From Methylonatrum kenyense (GTDB lineage Bacteria; Pseudomonadota; Gammaproteobacteria; Nitrococcales; Aquisalimonadaceae): 64,000 bases of DNA. Numbering within the stretch: the stretch's first letter is position 1; every line of letters starts with the position of its first letter. Positions 8,299 through 16,167 of the stretch are shown piece by piece. Location of the stretch: contig NZ_JALPKO010000001.1 of assembly GCF_023195885.1 (NCBI RefSeq), positions 406,031 through 470,030 on the forward strand, read 5' to 3'. The translations under genes and the position numbers were made by a program. A model generated the notes under the pieces. It was not told the origin of the DNA. It ran no database searches and was given only the letters and a program-made list of their open reading frames with translations.

Positions 8299-8314
8299 AC
8301 ACAATATATAAACG
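8299..8314 (-). promoter_or_regulatory. NrdR box 1 (proximal)
   Basis: ACACAATATATAAACG closely fits the NrdR consensus ACACWATATATWGTGT in its left half and core. It lies 90 bases upstream of the nrdJ start and is paired with a second box at 8330-8345. NrdR represses ribonucleotide reductase operons when dATP is high. Confidence 0.75.
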
Positions 8315-8329
8315 TGCTGTTCTTGTTAC

Positions 8330-8345
8330 ACCCAATATGTTGGGG
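8330..8345 (-). promoter_or_regulatory. NrdR box 2 (distal)
   Basis: ACCCAATATGTTGGGG is a near-palindrome with the NrdR core (CxATATxTxG). Its first base is exactly 31 bp from that of box 1, the three-helical-turn spacing known for tandem NrdR boxes. Together they make NrdR control of nrdJ-nrdJb likely. Confidence 0.7.
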
Positions 8346-8444
8346 TGTTTTCCCTCATGATAGACCGCAGTGGATTGAAGTCAACGGCCCGGAACGGCTT
8401 TTTGTGATGGGGTTCAAGAAGGGCAAGAGACACAAGATGTTGGG

Positions 8445-8465
8445 GGCCGGCGCGAAGCGCCGGCC
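8445..8465. other. Perfect 9 bp hairpin in the nrdJ upstream region
   Basis: GGCCGGCGC, loop GAA, GCGCCGGCC. There is no U-run on either side, so it is not an obvious terminator. It sits in the 498-base gap between nrdJ and the rightward gene at 8708. Apart from the NrdR boxes and this hairpin, the gap holds only AT-rich promoter-like sequence (for example TATAAAT at about 8554) and no supported gene. Confidence 0.35.
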
Positions 8466-8707
8466 TGGCATACCGACAATCGATTCGTTGCTAAATCACG
8501 ACAGTTTTAATAACGCGACAAATTTTTGTCGACAAGCCTTGGGTAACGTGCCATATAAATCGAACCGATGACCAGTGCTGGCCATGGGCAATGGGGAATC
8601 GCCGTCGTGGCGAGGACTTGGACGATAACGACACGCTGGGCGACGACGCCGTACACCTTGTCGAACGGGCTCTTTCGCGCCAAGCGATTGAACGGAGAAA
8701 ACGAACA

Positions 8708-9352
8708 ATGCAAAAACGTCAATTGGTGGGGTTCGGGGGGCTGCTTCTTGCCGGTCTGCTCGCAAGCCAGGCTGCGTCGGCGTCAGATATCGACGTCCAG
8801 GTGCTGAAACCAAGCGGGACCATGTTTGTGGAGAGCTTTCCCGCCAACGTTGCGGTGGAGCTTGAGATCGACGCGAGAAACTCGCAGGGGAACTGCGTCA
8901 ACAGCAACGTACAACGAATCGTCGTTTCGGCCACACCACTGCCAGATGGTGACAACCTGGAAATCCATAATTCCGGAACAGGCTCCGCGGGTCTGAGCGG
9001 TTGTCCGGACAGCTATACATTTGACTGGACAGTCGCCGCTCCAGGATCCTACGGCCTGCTCATCAGCCTGCGCAGCGGCAGCACAACCGAAGCCTTTGAC
9101 TTCGAGCCGTTCGAGTTCGACCTGTTCGAAGTCATCGACGTGGAATACCCGGCACCGCCCGCGGTTGCCAATGCGTACTTCAATCAGGAATACAAGGGGA
9201 CGAACGGGCGCTTCCGCGGCTGCGTGATCTCAAAGATCGCAGAAGCCCACGCCAAGGACAGCGCCTACGGGCCGAAGGGCGGACCTTACGACGAGGAAGC
9301 GATCCACGGAGATGTGGATACCTATGTCCTCTCGGGGCAATGCCGACCGTAG
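8708..9352 (+). CDS. Secreted protein of unknown function
   Basis: A 214-residue protein with a clear Sec signal peptide (MQKRQLVGFGG, LLLAGLLA, cleavage near QAASA/SD, residue 25). The mature part is beta-rich and acidic, with four cysteines (GNCVNS, SGCPDS, RGCVIS, GQCRP) that could form two disulfides. The middle segment (DSYTFDWTVAAPGSYGLLI) resembles the edge of an immunoglobulin-like or carbohydrate-binding sandwich, which is only an impression. The start ATG is preceded by GGAG 9 bases upstream, and the longer open frame upstream lacks a ribosome binding site. It is monocistronic, with a strong terminator 40 bases downstream. Confidence 0.75.
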   Translation: MQKRQLVGFGGLLLAGLLASQAASASDIDVQVLKPSGTMFVESFPANVAVELEIDARNSQGNCVNSNVQRIVVSATPLPDGDNLEIHNSGTGSAGLSGCPDSYTFDWTVAAPGSYGLLISLRSGSTTEAFDFEPFEFDLFEVIDVEYPAPPAVANAYFNQEYKGTNGRFRGCVISKIAEAHAKDSAYGPKGGPYDEEAIHGDVDTYVLSGQCRP

Positions 9353-9391
9353 ACCGTCATGACAGCCGCAGCAGGTCTAAATCGCGTCACT

Positions 9392-9421
9392 GAGGCGCCC
9401 CCGGCGCCTCGGTCAGTTTTT
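9392..9421 (+). terminator. Rho-independent terminator
   Basis: A perfect 8 bp stem GAGGCGCC/GGCGCCTC around a CCC loop, followed by ggtcagTTTTT. It ends the transcript of the secreted protein gene at 8708-9352. Confidence 0.8.
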
Positions 9422-9579
9422 CACTCATCGGCCAACGGATAAACGGCACTAGGTTCGCGGCGTCGCGGAGCGGGACATGGCTTACCCCAGACATGCGTCG
9501 GGGCCGACACACCGGAAAGAGAACGGAATCCGGCGCGGCCTATCTACGTAACACCCGGCGAATCCTCAAGGCCTCAGAG

Positions 9580-9700
9580 CACGCGTGGATTCGCTGCGCT
9601 TAATCCCACCCTACGGCGGCAGAAGACGCGCGGCACACGGAAACCCGAGGAGCCTTTTCGTCCGTAAACCGAACACCTTCCTCGTCCGAAAACCGCCGCG
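9580..9700 (-). repeat. Family A dispersed repeat
   Basis: The complement reads CGTAGGGTGGGATTAAGCGC and then AGCGAATCCACGCGT, the same arm found at 36550-36591, 36701-36742 and 55401-55440. The adjoining sequence (on the minus strand, GGTTTTCGGACGAGGAAGGT) also recurs near 36614. The rest of the 357-base gap 9353-9709 holds the terminator and nothing else recognisable. Confidence 0.65.
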
Positions 9701-9709
9701 CGGGAGCGG

Positions 9710-10471
9710 CTATTTCTTCACTTCCGTCACCGACAGCGGGGCCCATGACTGACTGACCGGCATCATCTCGATGCGGTTGATGTTGACGTGGGCGGGCATG
9801 TTGACGACCCACCAGATGGTCTCTGCGATGTCCTCGGGGCGGATCGGGCCCTTGCCTGCGTAGAGGGATTTCGCCTTCTCGGCATCGCCGCCGAAGCGGA
9901 CGATGGAGAACTCGGTTTCGCACAGACCCGGCTCGATCAGCGTGGCGCGGATCGGGCGGCCGGTGAGGTCGGCCCGCAGGTTGCGGGTGAACTGCTGGAC
10001 GAAGGCCTTGGTTCCGCCGTAGGTATTGCCGCCCACATAGGGCCAACTGGCGGCGGTCGAGCCCAGGTTCACGATGTGGCCACGGTTTCGCTCCACCATG
10101 CCCGGCAGCACGGTGTGGGTGGCGTAGAGCAGGCCCTTGATGTTGGTGTCGATCATGACTTCCCAGTCGTCGACATCGTATTCCCAGGCCGGCTCCAGAC
10201 CTCTGGCGAGGCCGGCGTTGTTGACCAGCAGCTCGACCGAAGCGAAGGCCTCCGGCAGATCCCCCAGGCCCTGCTCCACCGCCTTCCGGTCACGCATGTC
10301 CATCGGCCGCGCCAGCACCCGGTCGGGGCCACCGAGCTCGTCGACCATTTCCTGCAACCGTTCCTCACGGCGGCCGGTGAGAATGAGCTTCCAGCCGTCG
10401 GCGGCAAAACGACGGGCCGTGGCGGCGCCGAAACCGGAGGTAGCGCCGGTGATCAGGGCAATGCGATCCAT
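9710..10471 (-). CDS. ydfG: SDR oxidoreductase, YdfG-like (NADP-dependent serine / 3-hydroxy acid dehydrogenase)
   Basis: A 253-residue short-chain dehydrogenase. The Rossmann motif TGATSGFG lies near residues 8-15, NNAG near 84-87, and the catalytic Ser and YGGTK (YxxxK) near 140-155. The C-terminus, NINRIEMMPVSQSWAPL, matches the characteristic tail of E. coli YdfG, which oxidises L-allo-threonine, L-serine and 3-hydroxypropionate and reduces malonic semialdehyde. The start ATG 10471 has GGAG five bases upstream. A MITE-like element separates it from the RND genes, so it is probably transcribed alone. The exact substrate is inferred from the family. Confidence 0.85.
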   Translation of the reverse strand: MDRIALITGATSGFGAATARRFAADGWKLILTGRREERLQEMVDELGGPDRVLARPMDMRDRKAVEQGLGDLPEAFASVELLVNNAGLARGLEPAWEYDVDDWEVMIDTNIKGLLYATHTVLPGMVERNRGHIVNLGSTAASWPYVGGNTYGGTKAFVQQFTRNLRADLTGRPIRATLIEPGLCETEFSIVRFGGDAEKAKSLYAGKGPIRPEDIAETIWWVVNMPAHVNINRIEMMPVSQSWAPLSVTEVKK

Positions 10472-10507
10472 GAGGTCTCCATTTACCAAAGACTTGAGTG
10501 GTCAGGT

Positions 10508-10786
10508 TTAAGGAAACACTGATGTATTCCCGCGTCTGCGCCCGAGACCGGTTTTGGTCAGCTGGCAAGGCGCGGTGCCGGTTCGGTAGCCGTCGCTACC
10601 GGCCCGGTGGCGCAACACAGCCAGGGGCCAAAACCGGCCGGGCCCTTCGGGTTGGGCCGCATTTTTCCCGAATGCTGTGTTGCGCTGCTTGACCGCAGAA
10701 TGACTGCGGTGCTGCGCAGCGCGCCTTGCCTCGGAGAAAAATGCGGACTCCAACGCCGACGTGCGAATACATCAGTGTTTCCTTAA
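10508..10786. mobile_element. Complete MITE-like element (family B), 279 bp
   Basis: Perfect 22 bp terminal inverted repeats, ttaaggaaacactgatgtat+tc at 10508-10529 and its exact complement at 10765-10786. The inside has no open frame of use but strong dyad symmetry (CCGGTTTTGG near 10550 pairs with CCAAAACCGG near 10630). The ends read TTAAGGAAAC...GTTTCCTTAA, in keeping with TA-target insertion as in IS630/Tc1-type elements. Partial copies occur at 23252, 36433, 37297, 45043, 62816 and 63887. It occupies most of the gap between the SDR gene and the RND permease. Confidence 0.85.
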
Positions 10787-10802
10787 GTGTTCGGACGACT
10801 GA

Positions 10803-13800
10803 TCAGGCCGGTCCGGCCTGGCGTTCGCGGGCTTCCAGCTCCCGCAGGTCCGCGGCCACGGCATTGCTGGAGCGGGTAAAGCGGGCCAGCAGATCGTACA
10901 GCACCGGGGTCAGGAACAGGGTCAGCATGGTCGCCAGCGCCAACCCGCCGATGATCACGATACCGATGGCGGTGCGGCTCTCGGCGCCGGCACCAGTGGA
11001 CAACACCAGCGGCAGCGCACCGAACACCGTGGAAATGGCGGTCATCAGGATCGGCCGGAAGCGCAGCACGGTGCCTTCAACAATGGCCTCACGCACGCTG
11101 CGGCCCTGATCGCGCAACTGGTTGGCGAATTCCACGATCAGGATGCCGTTCTTGGCCATCAGGCCGATCAGCAGGATCATGCCGATCTGGCTGTAGATGT
11201 TCAGTGATATGCCGGTGAAAAACAGGGCGGCCAGCGCGCCGGTGATCGCCAGCGGCACCGAGAACATGATGATCCCGGGGTGAACGAAGCTTTCGAACTG
11301 CGCGGCCAGCACCAGGAACACCACCACCATGGCCATGGCGAAGGTCAGGTAGATGGCGCCGGAGGTTTCCATGAACTCCTGTGACAGCCCCAGGTAGCTG
11401 ATCTGGGCCTCGTCCGGGAGTTCTTCGGCGGCGATGCGCTCCAGGTAATTCAGTGCGCTGCCCAGGTCGTAGCCCTCGGCCAGCGAGGCGGTGATGGTCA
11501 CCGACGGCAGGCGGTTGACCCGGCTCAGAACCGGTGCCGAACCCAGTTCCTCGGTGCGGATAACGCTGGACAGGGGCACCAACGCGGCGTTGTTGCCAGA
11601 GCGAACGAAGATGTTTTCCAGGTCCGATGGCGTGCCCCGGTCGGCATCCCCGGCCTGCAGCATCACGTCATACTCGCGGCCACGGTCCAGATAAGTGGTG
11701 ACCTGGCGCGAGGCGAACATGGTCTGCAGCGCGCCACCCACGTCATCGACGGCGATATCCAGATCCGCCGCCTTCTGCCGGTCCATGACCACATTGAGCT
11801 GCGGCCGGGTTTCCTCGTAGTCGCTGTCGATGTTCAGCAGCCGCGGATTCTCGTCCCGCGCCCGGGCCATAACGCGTTGCGCCCATTCATCAACCTGGCT
11901 GTATTCCGAACCGCCGATGACGAACTGCACCGGGGCCTCGAAACCGCTCTGGCCCAGTCCAGGCGGGTTGACCGCGAACGACTGCATGCCAGGCAGACCC
12001 AGCAACTGCGGAAAAATCGAGCCGACAATCTGTTGTTGCGAGCGTTCGCGTTCGTCCCAGTGACGCAGGCCGACAATGGTAATCGGCCGGTCGATCTGGC
12101 CACGGAAACCGGAGATGGTGAGCACGCGGAAGGCATCGCCCTGCTCCACCAGCGGACTCAGCACCTCCTCCATTTCACGTAACTGCGCGTCGACATAGGC
12201 CGGCGACGAGCCCTGCGGCGCCGAGCTGGGAATGATAAAGACACCACGGTCCTCGGTGGGCGCGAGTTCCTCTGGCAGCACATTGATCAGCTGCACGGCA
12301 GCCAGCCCCACCACCCCGCAGACCGCGAGAATTACCAGCGGGACATTCAGCGCCTTGACCAGCAGCCAGCGGTAGCCACTGGTCAGGCCGCGGAAGCCGC
12401 GTTCGGTGATCCGGTAGAGGAAGCCCGCCCCCTCCGGCGGCCGCAGCCATTTGCTGCACAGCATCGGCGCCAGGGTCAGGGCAACGATACTGGAGAAGAT
12501 CACCGCCGCCGCCAGCACCAGGCCGAATTCGGTGAATAGCCGGCCGACATTGCCCTGCATGAAGGCGATGGGTACGAACACGGCCACCAGCGTCAAGGTG
12601 GTGGCAACGATTGCGAAGCCCACCTGCCGGGCGCCACGGTACGCCGCCAGCAGCGGCGGTTCGCCATCGTCGATGCGCCGCTGCACGTTCTCCAGCATGA
12701 CGATGGCATCGTCCACCACCAGGCCGATGGCCAGGATCAGGGCCAGCAGCGTCAGCACATTGATCGAGAAACCGAGCGGCCCCATGACCGTAAAGGCGCC
12801 GATCACCGCCACCGGAATCGTCACCGCCGGTATCAGCGTGGCCCGGATCGAGCGCAGGAACACGAAGATCACCAGCACCACCATGGTCACCGCGATACTG
12901 AGGGTGATCAGCACCTCGCGGATGGACTCGCGGATGAAGATCGACTCGTCGTAGCCGACCTCCATGCGCATGCCGCTGGGCAGGCCGGGTTCGATGGCCT
13001 CCATCTCGGCGCGGATGCCGTCGGAGACGGCAATCACATTGGACTGGGACTGACGGACGATGCCGAGGCCCACCGCCTGCTCGCCGTTGGTGCGCAGCGA
13101 CGTTCGATCATCCTCGACGCCGCGCTCGACCTGCGCCACCTCGCCCAGCCGAAGCTGATAGCCGTCATCGCGGCGAATCACCAGGTTGGCGAACTCCTCG
13201 GCATCCTTGAGCCGGGTATCGGTACGGATGGTCAGTTCACGCTGGTCCGATTCCACCCGGCCGGCGGGTAGTTCCAGATTGTTGCGCCGCAGTGCCGCCT
13301 CGATGTCGGCGACAGTGACGTTGCGCGCCGCCATGTCCTCGCGGTTAAGCCACACGCGCATGGCATAGCGTCGCTCGCCACCGATCCGGATACGGGCGAC
13401 GCCGTCGATCACCGACATGCGGTCGACCAGATTGCGCTCGGCGTAGTCGGTGAGTTCCTCCGGCGACATGGTGTCCGAGGACAGGGTCAGCCACATCATC
13501 GGCCGGGCGTCGGCATCGGTTTTCTCCACCACCGGCGGATCGGCGTCCTCCGGCAGATCCGCCGTCACGCGGCTGACCGCGTCGCGCACATCGTTGGCGG
13601 CGGCATCGATATCGCGGTCCAGATTGAATTCGATGGTGGTCTCGGCCTGGCCGTCGCGGCTGGCGGAACTCACCGAGCGAATGCCATCGACGCTGCTGAT
13701 CGCACCCTCAATGATCTCGGTGACTTCGTTGTTCATGACCTCGGGCGCGGCGCCTAGGTATTCGGTGGTCACGGAAACCACCGGCGGGTCGATGTTCGGG

Positions 13801-13910
13801 TACTCGCGGATCGGCAACTGCATCAGCGAGGCCAGGCCCAGCAGCACGATCAGCAAACTCAGCACCGTGGCCAGCACCGGCCGCTTGACGGAAATGTCGG
13901 AGATAATCAT
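10803..13910 (-). CDS. RND multidrug efflux permease (HAE1/AcrB type)
   Basis: A 1035-residue inner-membrane proton-driven pump. It begins MIISDISVKRPVLATVLSLL (first transmembrane helix) and shows the RND pattern of two repeats of one plus five helices around large periplasmic loops; the paired aspartates of helix 4 are seen in GLVVDDAIVMLENVQRRI. It is full length for the family. The adaptor gene lies 50 bp upstream in the same direction, giving an adaptor-permease operon. No TolC-like outer-membrane gene is nearby, so the pump must borrow one. Drug range cannot be read from sequence. Confidence 0.93.
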   Translation of the reverse strand: MIISDISVKRPVLATVLSLLIVLLGLASLMQLPIREYPNIDPPVVSVTTEYLGAAPEVMNNEVTEIIEGAISSVDGIRSVSSASRDGQAETTIEFNLDRDIDAAANDVRDAVSRVTADLPEDADPPVVEKTDADARPMMWLTLSSDTMSPEELTDYAERNLVDRMSVIDGVARIRIGGERRYAMRVWLNREDMAARNVTVADIEAALRRNNLELPAGRVESDQRELTIRTDTRLKDAEEFANLVIRRDDGYQLRLGEVAQVERGVEDDRTSLRTNGEQAVGLGIVRQSQSNVIAVSDGIRAEMEAIEPGLPSGMRMEVGYDESIFIRESIREVLITLSIAVTMVVLVIFVFLRSIRATLIPAVTIPVAVIGAFTVMGPLGFSINVLTLLALILAIGLVVDDAIVMLENVQRRIDDGEPPLLAAYRGARQVGFAIVATTLTLVAVFVPIAFMQGNVGRLFTEFGLVLAAAVIFSSIVALTLAPMLCSKWLRPPEGAGFLYRITERGFRGLTSGYRWLLVKALNVPLVILAVCGVVGLAAVQLINVLPEELAPTEDRGVFIIPSSAPQGSSPAYVDAQLREMEEVLSPLVEQGDAFRVLTISGFRGQIDRPITIVGLRHWDERERSQQQIVGSIFPQLLGLPGMQSFAVNPPGLGQSGFEAPVQFVIGGSEYSQVDEWAQRVMARARDENPRLLNIDSDYEETRPQLNVVMDRQKAADLDIAVDDVGGALQTMFASRQVTTYLDRGREYDVMLQAGDADRGTPSDLENIFVRSGNNAALVPLSSVIRTEELGSAPVLSRVNRLPSVTITASLAEGYDLGSALNYLERIAAEELPDEAQISYLGLSQEFMETSGAIYLTFAMAMVVVFLVLAAQFESFVHPGIIMFSVPLAITGALAALFFTGISLNIYSQIGMILLIGLMAKNGILIVEFANQLRDQGRSVREAIVEGTVLRFRPILMTAISTVFGALPLVLSTGAGAESRTAIGIVIIGGLALATMLTLFLTPVLYDLLARFTRSSNAVAADLRELEARERQAGPA

Positions 13911-13960
13911 CTCACGCCACTCCGACCGGGACGGACAGGACCACGGCTGGCTGTGTCATG

Positions 13961-15061
13961 TCAGTTCTCCACCAGCGCATCGCGCTCGATCTCGCGGCGG
14001 ACCTGCACCTCGGCACCATCCCGCAGGCGCTGCTGGCCAGCCACCACCACGGTGTCGCCGGCCTTGATGCCATCGACGATCTGCACCTCGCCACGGCGCC
14101 GCTGGCCGATGACCACATCGACCTGCTTCACCTTGTCGTCATTGACCACGTAGGCATAGAGCGCGCGCCCCTCCGTGAGCAACGCCTGTTCGGGGACGAT
14201 GACCGCGTCGGTCTGTTCGCGCAGCACCAGATGCACGTTCATGAACATGCCGGGGCGCAGGTCGCCATCCTCGTTGTCGAATTCCGACTGCACGCGAATG
14301 GTGCGTGTGACCGGATCGATGCGGGTTCCGATCCGGGCCACCTCGCCGCTGAACTCGCGGTCCTGGAAACCGACGTTGCGGGCACTCACACCCTGGCCAA
14401 GACGCAGTGCACCGAGGAAACGCTCCGGCACCGAGAAATCGACCCGGACCACACTCAGGTCGTCCAGCGTGGTCAGCACGGTGCCCGGGTCCACAAAGGC
14501 ACCCAGACTGACTTCGCGCAGGCCGGTCCGGCCATCAAACGGTGCCAGCAGGCGGCGATCGCGCAGCCGGCTGCGGGCAACCGCCACGCGGGCCTCGGCA
14601 GCCTGGCGAGAGGCGTCCAGCTCATCCACCTGAGCCTGCGGCACACTGCCATCCTCGCGTAATGCTCGGGCGCGCCGCAGCCGCTGTTCCACGTCGCGCA
14701 GGTTGGCCTGGGCCTCACGCAACTCGCTCTCCTCGCGGACCGGATCCAGTTCGAATAGGACATCACCTTCGGCAACCTGCTCGCCTTCTTCGAAACCGAT
14801 CCGGGTGATCCGCCCGGCCACCTCGGCCACCACGTCCACCGATTCGCGGGCAACTGTGGTGCCGACGGCCTGTACCGATTCCTGAATGGTGCCGCGCCAG
14901 GCCTGGACGACATCGACTGGCGCCGGCTGGCCTCCGCCCCGCTGCTGTGGCTCCTCGGCCGCGCCATTAGCCGCACCGGATGTGTCGAACCACTGCCAGG
15001 CGAAGTAGGCGCCGACGGCAATTGCGATGACCGCGACCAGTTGCAGCAGGAGACGTGTCAC
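13961..15061 (-). CDS. RND efflux periplasmic adaptor (membrane fusion protein)
   Basis: A 366-residue adaptor with an N-terminal membrane anchor (LLLQLVAVIAIAVGAYFAW), lipoyl/barrel-sandwich halves (about 60-95 and 165-205), a helical hairpin between them (ESELREAQANLRDVEQRLRR), a beta-barrel (VRVDFSVPERFLGALRLGQG) and a membrane-proximal domain. It bridges the permease encoded just downstream to an outer-membrane channel. The start is GTG (15061) with AAGGAC about 8 bases upstream; the ATG two bases earlier is followed directly by a stop codon. No local regulator gene is present. Confidence 0.92.
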   Translation of the reverse strand: MTRLLLQLVAVIAIAVGAYFAWQWFDTSGAANGAAEEPQQRGGGQPAPVDVVQAWRGTIQESVQAVGTTVARESVDVVAEVAGRITRIGFEEGEQVAEGDVLFELDPVREESELREAQANLRDVEQRLRRARALREDGSVPQAQVDELDASRQAAEARVAVARSRLRDRRLLAPFDGRTGLREVSLGAFVDPGTVLTTLDDLSVVRVDFSVPERFLGALRLGQGVSARNVGFQDREFSGEVARIGTRIDPVTRTIRVQSEFDNEDGDLRPGMFMNVHLVLREQTDAVIVPEQALLTEGRALYAYVVNDDKVKQVDVVIGQRRRGEVQIVDGIKAGDTVVVAGQQRLRDGAEVQVRREIERDALVEN

Positions 15062-15252
15062 ATGAATGTCCTTGCGGTGAAGGTGAAGCTGACCAACCGG
15101 TCAACAGTGTATATCAGCCCATTCCTTCATGGACATGGCAGGCGACCGTTTGATCCGGACGCACCGGTAACGGATCAGGTGAGAGTCGGACCTCGTCGTT
15201 TGGTACACTTCTGTGTATCCCTTTTCGCTCCATCAAACTCGAGGAACCCTCG

Positions 15253-15693
15253 ATGACCCGTATTCTGTTCTTGCTGCTCATTGCCCTGCCGTTGCTGGCC
15301 AGCCAGCCGGTGTTCGCCGACGATGGGACGGAAACCGTGCTGATCAATGTCAATTCCGACCAGGGTCAGGTACAGGGAATGGCGATGGAACTTGCCACCA
15401 AACTGGTTCAGGCGGACAAGGAAGTGCGCATTGTGCTGTGCGGTGACGCCGCCGAACTGGCGCTGGAGGAAAACATCCCGTCCAGCCTGCGGCCGCGGGA
15501 TGTCAGCCCCAAGGAAATGATGCTGGAAGCCGTCAGTCTTGGTGCCACCGTCCAGGTCTGCCATCTGTTCCTTCCCAACACCCGCTTCGGTCAGTATGAC
15601 GAGGACGACCTGGTGGAAGACGCCAGCGTGATCTCGGCCGAAGAGCTCGCCGAACTGGTCACCAAGAGTGAAATCCGCCGGTTCTCCTACTGA
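15253..15693 (+). CDS. Periplasmic DsrE-family protein
   Basis: A 146-residue protein with a signal peptide (MTRILFLLLIALPLLASQPVFA/DD) followed by a DsrE/DsrF-like domain: VLINVNSDQGQVQGMAMELATKL, VRIVLCGDAAELAL (C63), GATVQVCHLFL (C103) and a helical C-terminus. DsrE proteins carry sulfur as persulfide on a conserved Cys; C103 is in the position usual for that role. Export to the periplasm sets it apart from the cytoplasmic DsrEFH complex and suggests a role in periplasmic thiol or sulfur handling, which is inference. GAGGAA lies 7 bases before the ATG. Confidence 0.8.
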   Translation: MTRILFLLLIALPLLASQPVFADDGTETVLINVNSDQGQVQGMAMELATKLVQADKEVRIVLCGDAAELALEENIPSSLRPRDVSPKEMMLEAVSLGATVQVCHLFLPNTRFGQYDEDDLVEDASVISAEELAELVTKSEIRRFSY

Positions 15694-16167
15694 GATTTCA
15701 CCCGTCACCTTCGGCGCCGCGGGTACAGCAGCACTGACAACGTTGTCGTCTCGCGACATATTGAACGACGAAGCGGTCATGGCAAGCTGCCGGCAGAGAC
15801 TGATTGAGTGGTCGGACCTGCTACTATCCGCAAGGAATGCGCCGGTGCATTCCCGCGCCTGGATTTGCGTTTGAATCTTTTCCTGGGCAAGGCTCACTGC
15901 GTCACGGCCGTGCGGCGGCCGTGCGGCGCAGACGTAACCTGGCGCAGGTGTCGGAACACAGGCACAGTCGCTTGAGGAAAAACGGGGTTTTTCGGTGGCA
16001 GTCCCGCAACGGACCCGTGTTGCCGGCAGTCGCCGCGCGCGGCTCATGACTCGCTGGATCCCTTTGCGTGAGTGTCCGCCGTCGGGTCCTCGCGAACCGA
16101 TAGCGTGGTTTCTTGTCTGCGCTCGCATTGACTCAGAATCCGGCGCCGGCCGGGATGGACCCGCTCA
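15694..16167. other. Intergenic stretch, no gene supported
   Basis: These 474 bases between the DsrE and UUP1 genes hold no credible gene: the open frames in them lack ribosome binding sites and match nothing. The part at about 15847-15935 (cattcccgcgcctgg, ttttcctgggcaaggct) looks like an old, degraded copy of the family B repeat. A GC-rich dyad (acggccgtgcggcggccgt) lies near 15905. Confidence 0.4.

Noticed and set aside
8210..8335. N-terminal extension of NrdJ by 42 residues
   Set aside because: It would run through the NrdR boxes, and homologs begin near MTTA...; the ATG at 8209 has a proper ribosome binding site.
8407..8571. Possible small plus-strand gene in the nrdJ upstream region (MGFKKGKRHKMLGAGAKRRP)
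   Set aside because: It runs through the 9 bp hairpin, has no ribosome binding site and ends in promoter-like AT-rich DNA.
15175..16128. 317-codon minus-strand frame over the DsrE gene and the following gap
   Set aside because: Overlaps a gene with signal peptide and known fold; the N-terminal part is only repeat-like intergenic DNA.
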